Assembly: GCA_026988195.1 (NCBI GenBank)
Contig: JALSLS010000436.1
Span: 1-7,357, forward strand
Length of the DNA: 7,357 bases
Direction of reading: 5' to 3'
From: Methylomonas sp.
GTDB taxonomy: Bacteria; Pseudomonadota; Gammaproteobacteria; Methylococcales; Methylomonadaceae
In this document: positions 1 through 6,160 of the stretch, in pieces
Numbering within the stretch: position 1 is the first letter of the stretch
How the letters are laid out: each line of letters begins with the position of its first letter
Made by a program: the position numbers and the translations under genes
The notes under the pieces: model-generated
Databases searched by the model: none
What the model saw: the letters and a program-made list of their open reading frames with translations, nothing else
What the model was told of the DNA's origin: nothing

Positions 1-1
1 T

Positions 2-1426
2 CATTTAGATAAAGTATCCTATTGGTCTCGTACGGTTATGGTGCCCTTATTTATTCTTTGCACCTTAAAAGCAACGGCAAAAAACCCTAACAAGGTAAGT
101 GTACGAGAACTTTTTCTTATCGCACCAGACAAGGAAAAACATTACTTCCCTGAACGCACCTTTCTGAATAAAATATTTCTAGGTTTAGACAAACTGGGTC
201 GCATAACACGTCCACTTATTCCTAACAAAGTACATCAGTTAGCTACTGATAAAGCTGTCGCGTGGTTTACTGAACGCCTGAATGGAGAAGATGGCTTAGG
301 TGGAATTTTTCCTGCCATGGTATATGCTTATGAAGCTTTATTACTTTTAGACTACCCAAAAGACCATGAGTACGTTGTTATTGCTCGCAAAGCAATAGAC
401 AAGCTTTTAGTCATTAATGAAAAAGAGGCTTACTGCCAACCTTGTTTATCCCCTGTTTGGGATACTGGGCTTGCTGCTTTAGCCCTCCAGGAAGCAGACA
501 CAGCAGCAAATAATAAAAGCTTAACCCACGCATATAAATGGCTAAAAAGCACTCAACTTTCTAATGAGCCAGGTGACTGGCGTAAAGACCTCCCTGACTC
601 TCAAGGCGGTGGCTGGGCATTTCAGTATGCAAACCCTCACTATCCTGATGTTGATGACACTGCTGTTGTAGCTTTTGCAATGGCTGACTCAAATCTAGCA
701 GATTTAGATGAATCTATACATCGTGCAACTCGTTGGATTGTAGACATGCAATCTAAAAATGGCGGCTATGGAGCATTTGATATTGATAACACTTATTACT
801 ATCTTAATGAAATCCCATTTGCCGATCATGGTGCCTTACTTGACCCTCCCACTGTCGACGTAAGCGCTCGATGTGCGATGTTAATGGCCAAGGTCGCACA
901 AAACCATGATGAATACTTACCCGCCTTAGAACGCACGGTTCAATATATTCGTGAACAACAAGAAGATGATGGCTCTTGGTTTGGTCGCTGGGGTACTAAT
1001 TACATCTATGGCACCTGGTCTGCACTTTTAGGATTAGAACAAACAAATATCTCTAAAAAAGACCCTATTTACACTAAAGCAGTCCACTATTTAAAAAGCG
1101 TTCAACGGGAAGATGGTGGCTGGGGTGAAACCAATCAAAGTTATTATGACCAAAAAGAATTCAGTGGAAAATATAGTTTTAGCACGTCTTTTCAAACTGC
1201 ATGGGCAGTTCTTGGCCTGATGGCAGCTGGCGAAGCAGATAGCTCGGAAGTTAAAGCAGGAATTAACTTTATTTTAACTAAACAGCTTGAAGGCGGCCTA
1301 TGGCATGATGAAGGTTTTAACGCTCCGGGCTTTCCTAAAGTATTTTTCTTAAAATACCATGGCTATTCTAAATTTTTTCCACTTTGGGCTCTTGCTCGTT
1401 ATCGTAATGAGTTGGCAAAAAAGTGA
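2..1426 (+). CDS. shc: Squalene-hopene cyclase (C-terminal part; 5' end outside window)
   Basis: This enzyme (also called hpnF) cyclises squalene to hop-22(29)-ene and diplopterol, the step that commits carbon to hopanoids; the family is a membrane-associated monotopic protein. The frame is open to the left edge, and the residues before the first ATG (38), SYWSRT, continue the family sequence, so the gene is cut by the window rather than starting at 38. 474 residues are visible. The catalytic DxDD motif is intact as DVDD at visible residues 216-219 (bases 647-658), with D218 the expected proton donor. Several QW-type repeats follow the family pattern, near residues 201 (QGGGWAF), 250 (QSKNGGYGAF), 320, 368 (QREDGGWG) and 428. 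The C-terminus (KYHGYSKFFPLWALARYR) is typical and complete. Compared with the ~630-residue Alicyclobacillus enzyme (DxDD near 374-377), about 160 N-terminal residues are missing. The stop codon overlaps the hpnG start by 4 bases. Confidence 0.96.
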   Translation, partial: HLDKVSYWSRTVMVPLFILCTLKATAKNPNKVSVRELFLIAPDKEKHYFPERTFLNKIFLGLDKLGRITRPLIPNKVHQLATDKAVAWFTERLNGEDGLGGIFPAMVYAYEALLLLDYPKDHEYVVIARKAIDKLLVINEKEAYCQPCLSPVWDTGLAALALQEADTAANNKSLTHAYKWLKSTQLSNEPGDWRKDLPDSQGGGWAFQYANPHYPDVDDTAVVAFAMADSNLADLDESIHRATRWIVDMQSKNGGYGAFDIDNTYYYLNEIPFADHGALLDPPTVDVSARCAMLMAKVAQNHDEYLPALERTVQYIREQQEDDGSWFGRWGTNYIYGTWSALLGLEQTNISKKDPIYTKAVHYLKSVQREDGGWGETNQSYYDQKEFSGKYSFSTSFQTAWAVLGLMAAGEADSSEVKAGINFILTKQLEGGLWHDEGFNAPGFPKVFFLKYHGYSKFFPLWALARYRNELAKK

Positions 1427-2133
1427 TTACAGGAATTATTATTGCATTAGCCGATGAAGTCAGCAGCCTTACAAATAAAACAATTAATAAAGGTGATTGT
1501 GTTTTTATTAATGATAACACCCTTGTTACTTGCTCAGGAGCAGGCCCAAAAAATGCATACAGAGCCAGTCAATTATTAATTGAAAAAGGTGCTGATAGAC
1601 TTATTAGCTGGGGATGCGCTGCAGCTTTAAGTGACACTTTAATGCCTGGTGATTTAGTATTACCCCTCCACCTGCAAGCAGAAAATCAACAACAATTTTC
1701 AATTGAGTCGCCATGGCTAAATCACATTATTAAAGAGCTGGCTCCGATAAAAATAAATACGGGACTTCTTGCAGAAAGCTCAGCTATTGTGGCTCAAAGT
1801 TCAGATAAACAAGCCATTAATACACAATCAAATGCAATTGCCCTTGATATGGAAAGTATTGCCATTGCTCAAGTAGCCAAACAACATAAGCTAGCCATCG
1901 TTGTTATTAGATGTATTGCTGACCCCGTTAGTATGAACTTACCAAAAGCCGTCAGCTATGCTTTAAATGCTCAAGGTGATGTTATTTTAACAAAACTGCT
2001 TTGGTTTCTATTGACACACCCTTCTGAATTACCTGGTTTAATTAAACTTGGCCTACATTTTAATGCAGCCAAAAATAAATTAAAAATAGTTGCAAAACAA
2101 CTCAATACAATCGTCAATTTCCCCCTACAATAA
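1423..2133 (+). CDS. hpnG: Hopanoid-associated nucleoside phosphorylase HpnG
   Basis: HpnG acts on adenosylhopane, releasing adenine and leaving a (phospho)ribosyl hopane that becomes the bacteriohopanetetrol side chain; it is expected to be cytoplasmic. The 236-residue protein has the PNP/UDP phosphorylase fold signatures: an N-terminal beta strand (GIIIALADE, 4-12), a glycine loop SGAGPKNA (38-45), SWGCAAAL (62-69), the ribose-binding segment ALDMES (140-145, with E144) and the base-binding/catalytic Asp segment IRCIADP (162-168, D167). The C-terminal stretch HPSELPGLIKLGL (199-211) is of the kind I associate with HpnG rather than MTA/SAH nucleosidases. The start is GTG at 1423, inside the shc stop (GTGA overlap), with no strong Shine-Dalgarno. 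A nearby ATG at 1407 is out of frame, so translation is probably coupled to shc. Its usual partner hpnH is not in this window. A generic MTA/SAH nucleosidase is the alternative, made unlikely by context. Confidence 0.9.
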   Translation: MITGIIIALADEVSSLTNKTINKGDCVFINDNTLVTCSGAGPKNAYRASQLLIEKGADRLISWGCAAALSDTLMPGDLVLPLHLQAENQQQFSIESPWLNHIIKELAPIKINTGLLAESSAIVAQSSDKQAINTQSNAIALDMESIAIAQVAKQHKLAIVVIRCIADPVSMNLPKAVSYALNAQGDVILTKLLWFLLTHPSELPGLIKLGLHFNAAKNKLKIVAKQLNTIVNFPLQ

Positions 2134-2141
2134 GCTAAAAA

Positions 2142-4745
2142 ATGAATTCAAGATTAACCATTAATAGTTTTTTATGCTGGTGGGGTGAAAAAATACTTCG
2201 CCACCCCTGGATTTTAATACTTCTAACCTTGGCTTTATCGACAGCTAGTCTGCATTACACTATCAATAACCTGGGTGTTAATACCAATACTGCTGAGATG
2301 CTATCAGCTGATCTCCCTTTTCAAAAAAACCGTATCAGAATTGAGACTGAATTCCCTCAAGATGCTGGTGTTATTATTTTAGTGGTAGATGCTCAAACGC
2401 CGGAACAAACATCACAAGCGGCTATATTACTTGAACAAGCACTAAAAAAATTACCTGATAGTTTTTTATCTGCCTACACTCCAACTGAAAATGATTTTTT
2501 TAGTCAACAAGCTTTACTCTTTCTTAGCCAGGATGAATTAGATAAACTGGCTAGTAAATTGATAGACGCTCAGCCTTTTATCGGTTATTTATCCAGTCAT
2601 TTTCATTTGGAAGGATTATTTGAAATAATCAGTAAAGCCTTAGAAAAAGATGACAAGTCTTTGCCAATGGATCTTAACCCCTTAATGCTTGCCGTTAATG
2701 ACTCTATTGCCCACCAGCTTAACAATCAACCTTATCAGGTTTCTTGGCAAAACTTATTAGCGGCTAATAAGCTTAATACCAACTCAAATCGCACCCTTGT
2801 TCTCGCTAAACCAAAGTTAAATTTTGATGAAATAATGCCTGCTGCACAAGCCCTTAATGCGGCAAGAAAAGTAGCAAATCAAATTATGCAGGATTATCCA
2901 ACCGTCAGAATACGGATAACAGGAGAAACAGCACTGGAGCATGAAGAATTAGAAAGTGTTGGCGAAGGTTCCATTATTGCTGGGATTGTATCTCTTTTCT
3001 TAGTTTTATTTTCACTTTGGATTGGCTTACGTTCTTTCAAACTACTGATTGCCACCTTTATTGTACTAATTCTGGGTCTAATATTAACAGCTGGCTTTGC
3101 TACGGTTTCAATTGGGCACCTCAATTTAATTTCTATTGCATTTGCTATTTTATATATTGGATTGGGTGTTGACTTCGCCATTCATATTTGTCTGCACTAT
3201 AGAGAGTGTCGTGTTGCTGGTATGGATAACCAACAAGCATTAAATGATAGTGTTCATACCGTTGGATTCTCACTATTTCTATGTGCAATCACCACATCTT
3301 TAGGTTTTTTAGCCTTTATCCCAACCGATTATTCAGGTGTATCTGAGCTTGGTATAATCTCTGCTGGGGGAATGATTATCAGCTTAACAATTTCGCTCAC
3401 TGTTTTACCTGCACTTTTAACGGTATTTTCTATCCAGAAAATAAAACCATTTCCTGTAACCCTTAATTTTTCTGGTTTATCAGAGCTTCCTTTTCGTTAT
3501 GCAACTCAAATTCGTATCATCAGCGTCATTATTGCTATCCTTGCTGCTGTGACGCTAACGCAATTGACTTTTGACTCCAACCCCATCAATCTTAGAGACC
3601 CTAATAGCGAATCTGTTTCGACAATTAAAGAATTACTGTCATCACAAACAGACTCTCCATTTTCTCTCTCTGCGCTGTCCCCCTCGTTTACTTCAGCAAA
3701 AAACTTAACAAATAAATTACAACAATTACCCTCAGTTCATAATGCTATTTTTTTGGGTGACTTGGTCGCTGATAATCAAAATGAAAAACTAGAAATTATT
3801 GAGGAACTTGATCTTATTTTAGGTGACCAACTAAATAATTTTAATCGTACATCAACTGATACGCGACCTTACCAAGCCCTTATTGCATTAAATACAGCGA
3901 TTACAAATGCATTAAATAAACCAACTACCAACGTACCTAGAGAATCTTTAATTAAATTACAAAACAATCTAATTTTATTCTTGAATACTTATAAAGACTC
4001 AAGCGAAACAGTATCAAAAAAACTGGAACAAAATATACTGGGTTTACTCCCCTACACGATGAGCCGTTTACAGTCTAGCCTTTCAGCGGTGCCCTACCAA
4101 GTAACCGACCTGCCCGACTATATTAAAAGAAACTGGCTGAGTGAGAGTGGTCAATATAAAGTGTTAATTACTCCCGAATTTGATCAAAATAAAATAGAAA
4201 ACTTAAAACAATTTGTAACTGAAGTACAAGATGCCGCCCCTGAATCATCAGGCTTACCAGTCGCTGATCAAGCATCCGGTACTGCAGTTGTTCAAGCATT
4301 TATTGAAGCTTTTTCAGCTGCCATTATTGCTATTTTTATACTGTTGCTATTAATCCTCAGAAAACTGAGAAGCGCTCTTTTAGTCATAGGCCCCCTATTA
4401 CTTGCTGGTTTACTAACTGGAGCCTGTAATGTCCTACTCAATAATAGCTTTAACTTTGCTAATATCATCGCCCTCCCCTTATTAATGGGAATGGGAGTCG
4501 ATAGTAGCATCCATATTTTCCAGCGCTTGGAATCTGGCCTTTCCAGTCACAAAGAAATCTTACAAAGTAGTACAGCGCGAGGCGTATTTTTCAGCGCCTT
4601 AACCACTATGTGTAGCTTTAGCAGTCTGGCTTTTACCCCTCACGTTGGCACAGCCAGCATGGGTTTATTATTGGCAGTTGGTATTTTCTTCACATTAGTC
4701 TGTACACTTATCGTACTTCCCGCTTTTTACGGCAATAGAAACTAA
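2142..4745 (+). CDS. hpnN: Hopanoid transporter HpnN (RND/MMPL-type exporter)
   Basis: HpnN is an inner-membrane RND-superfamily protein that in Rhodopseudomonas and Burkholderia is needed to deliver hopanoids to the outer membrane. The 867-residue protein shows the two-fold RND layout: TM1 at about 22-41, a soluble periplasmic domain at about 42-270, a helix bundle at about 275-430, a second TM1-like helix at about 458-475, a second periplasmic domain at about 476-715 and a second bundle at about 720-862. Each bundle carries the family's GVD motif in a helix: GVDFAIH at 342-348 (D344) and GVDSSIH at 785-791 (D787), consistent with the proton-relay acidic residue. It sits 8 bases after hpnG. 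An in-frame TAA at 2136 lies just before the ATG, so no earlier start is possible. No Shine-Dalgarno is visible before the ATG, which suggests reinitiation after hpnG. Length and context fit HpnN; from sequence alone, another MMPL lipid exporter could not be excluded. Confidence 0.92.
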   Translation: MNSRLTINSFLCWWGEKILRHPWILILLTLALSTASLHYTINNLGVNTNTAEMLSADLPFQKNRIRIETEFPQDAGVIILVVDAQTPEQTSQAAILLEQALKKLPDSFLSAYTPTENDFFSQQALLFLSQDELDKLASKLIDAQPFIGYLSSHFHLEGLFEIISKALEKDDKSLPMDLNPLMLAVNDSIAHQLNNQPYQVSWQNLLAANKLNTNSNRTLVLAKPKLNFDEIMPAAQALNAARKVANQIMQDYPTVRIRITGETALEHEELESVGEGSIIAGIVSLFLVLFSLWIGLRSFKLLIATFIVLILGLILTAGFATVSIGHLNLISIAFAILYIGLGVDFAIHICLHYRECRVAGMDNQQALNDSVHTVGFSLFLCAITTSLGFLAFIPTDYSGVSELGIISAGGMIISLTISLTVLPALLTVFSIQKIKPFPVTLNFSGLSELPFRYATQIRIISVIIAILAAVTLTQLTFDSNPINLRDPNSESVSTIKELLSSQTDSPFSLSALSPSFTSAKNLTNKLQQLPSVHNAIFLGDLVADNQNEKLEIIEELDLILGDQLNNFNRTSTDTRPYQALIALNTAITNALNKPTTNVPRESLIKLQNNLILFLNTYKDSSETVSKKLEQNILGLLPYTMSRLQSSLSAVPYQVTDLPDYIKRNWLSESGQYKVLITPEFDQNKIENLKQFVTEVQDAAPESSGLPVADQASGTAVVQAFIEAFSAAIIAIFILLLLILRKLRSALLVIGPLLLAGLLTGACNVLLNNSFNFANIIALPLLMGMGVDSSIHIFQRLESGLSSHKEILQSSTARGVFFSALTTMCSFSSLAFTPHVGTASMGLLLAVGIFFTLVCTLIVLPAFYGNRN

Positions 4746-4747
4746 CC

Positions 4748-4751
4748 GAGG
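4748..4751 (+). promoter_or_regulatory. Ribosome binding site of hpnO (GAGG)
   Basis: GAGG lies 5 bases before the ATG at 4757, in the short gap after the hpnN stop. It is the clearest Shine-Dalgarno in the window and supports that start for hpnO. Confidence 0.7.
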
Positions 4752-4756
4752 TATTC

Positions 4757-6145
4757 ATGTCTTTTAGCATCGCCGATCTTTTTTCACAGCATTTCGATAA
4801 TAAATTTGACCTACATGAGCAACATCTTAACAACCAAATGGTTCGTGTTTTAAGAACGATTGGTTACGATAAAAATTATAAAAAAGCCATTGGCCAATAT
4901 TTATTTGACCAAGATAATAATAAGTATCTAGATTTACTGAGTGGCTTTGGTGTCTTTGCCGTAGGCCGTAACCACCCGACTGTTATAAGCGCACTACAAG
5001 AAACATTAACCTTAGAATTGCCTAACTTGGTACAAATGGATGTTTCATTATTAAGTGGTTTATTGGCAGAAAAAATACTGGCCACCACACCTGAAAACAC
5101 TAATAAAATGTTTTTTAGTAACTCAGGAACTGAAGCTGTTGAAGCCGCTATTAAATTTGCTCGCTATACAACAAAGCGCGAACGTATTGTCCATTGTGAA
5201 CATAGCTTTCATGGACTCACATTAGGCTCTTTATCTTTAAATGGCGAAGAAATATTTAAACAAGGTTTTGGCCCATTACTGCCTAATTGTAATGCTATTC
5301 CTTTTAACGATTTAGAGGCTTTAGAAAAAACATTAAGTACTAAAGATGTTGCCGCCTTTATTGTTGAACCTATCCAAGGCAAAGGCGTTAATATTCCTGA
5401 TGATAACTACTTACCCGAAGTTGAACGTCTTTGTAAAAAATATGGCACTTTATTTGTAGCCGATGAAATCCAGACAGGATTAGGTCGTACAGGTAAATTC
5501 TGGGCAATTGATCATTGGGGAGTAAAACCCGATATGATATTAATGGCTAAAGCTTTATCAGGTGGCTTTATCCCAGTCGGCGCAGTAGCCATGACCCAAA
5601 ACATTATGGATACTGTTTTCAACCGCATGGATAGAGCTGTAGTGCATGGCTCCACTTTCTCTAAAAATAATATGGCAATGGCGGCTGGGCTAGCAACTCT
5701 TCAAGTTATGGAAGATGAAAAGCTAGTCGAGAATAGTGCTAAAGTGGGAGCCGATATTATTAACAGTATCAATGCCACAAAAAGTAAATATGAATTCTTA
5801 AAAGAAGCCCGCGGTAAAGGTTTAATGATTGCTGTAGAATTTCAGTCACCCAAAAGCTTAAAATTAAAAGCAGCATGGGCCATGTTAGAAGCAGCAAACA
5901 AAGGTTTATTCTGTCAAATGGTGACCATTCCTTTATTTAAAGAACACCGAGTACTTACCCAGGTTGCAGGTCACGGTATGAACGTTGTAAAACTTTTACC
6001 TCCTCTCAATCTAACTCATGACGATAGAGACTGGATTGTGAATGCTTTTAACAAAGCAATCAGCGATACCCATCAAATTCCTGGCTCTATTTGGGATTTA
6101 GGTAAAAACCTAGCCAGCCACGCTATCAAAAATAAAAACAAATAA
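4757..6145 (+). CDS. hpnO: Hopanoid aminotransferase HpnO (class III, PLP-dependent)
   Basis: HpnO installs the C-35 amino group of 35-aminobacteriohopanepolyols; in Rhodopseudomonas palustris its loss abolishes aminobacteriohopanetriol. The 462-residue protein has the full class III (ornithine/acetylornithine type) aminotransferase core: SNSGTEA (121-127, PLP phosphate loop), SFHG (150-153), VEPIQGKG (203-210), VADEIQTGLGRTG (234-246, with D236 contacting the PLP ring nitrogen), MAKALSGG (263-270, K265 being the Schiff-base lysine) and HGST (297-300). All catalytic positions are present. The N-terminal ~45 residues precede the usual class III core and are like other HpnO proteins as I recall them. 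The gene starts 11 bases after hpnN, with a good GAGG ribosome binding site. Codon use matches the upstream genes (strong preference for AAA over AAG and TTA for Leu). Generic annotation would be aspartate/ornithine aminotransferase family; the hopanoid operon makes HpnO much more likely. Confidence 0.9.
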   Translation: MSFSIADLFSQHFDNKFDLHEQHLNNQMVRVLRTIGYDKNYKKAIGQYLFDQDNNKYLDLLSGFGVFAVGRNHPTVISALQETLTLELPNLVQMDVSLLSGLLAEKILATTPENTNKMFFSNSGTEAVEAAIKFARYTTKRERIVHCEHSFHGLTLGSLSLNGEEIFKQGFGPLLPNCNAIPFNDLEALEKTLSTKDVAAFIVEPIQGKGVNIPDDNYLPEVERLCKKYGTLFVADEIQTGLGRTGKFWAIDHWGVKPDMILMAKALSGGFIPVGAVAMTQNIMDTVFNRMDRAVVHGSTFSKNNMAMAAGLATLQVMEDEKLVENSAKVGADIINSINATKSKYEFLKEARGKGLMIAVEFQSPKSLKLKAAWAMLEAANKGLFCQMVTIPLFKEHRVLTQVAGHGMNVVKLLPPLNLTHDDRDWIVNAFNKAISDTHQIPGSIWDLGKNLASHAIKNKNK

Positions 6146-6148
6146 CCC

Positions 6149-6151
6149 AGG
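6149..6151 (+). promoter_or_regulatory. Weak ribosome binding site of dxs (AGG)
   Basis: AGG, 9 bases before the ATG at 6161, is the only Shine-Dalgarno-like sequence in the 15-base gap after hpnO. The hpnO stop at 6143 is in the same frame as dxs, so dxs cannot start further upstream than this gap. Confidence 0.45.
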
Positions 6152-6160
6152 TTAGAAACA

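Noticed and set aside
38..40. ATG at 38 as the start of squalene-hopene cyclase
   Set aside because: The frame is open to the left edge and the codons before it continue the family sequence (SYWSRT before the Met). A start here would remove about 160-170 conserved N-terminal residues of a gene whose catalytic half is intact.
2894..3181. Reverse-strand open frame inside hpnN
   Set aside because: It lies fully opposite a conserved membrane segment of hpnN, its protein has no recognisable domain, and it looks like a by-product of the codon bias of hpnN.
4292..4510. Reverse-strand open frame opposite the second membrane bundle of hpnN
   Set aside because: Short, no recognisable motif and fully covered by conserved hpnN coding sequence.
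4876..5100. Reverse-strand open frame inside hpnO
   Set aside because: Fully antisense to the conserved N-terminal core of the aminotransferase, with no domain and no independent spacing or ribosome binding evidence.
6146..6160. Terminator or promoter between hpnO and dxs, where the base composition begins to change nearby
   Set aside because: The gap is only 15 bases with no inverted repeat or T-run, and the compositional change begins well inside dxs rather than in the gap.
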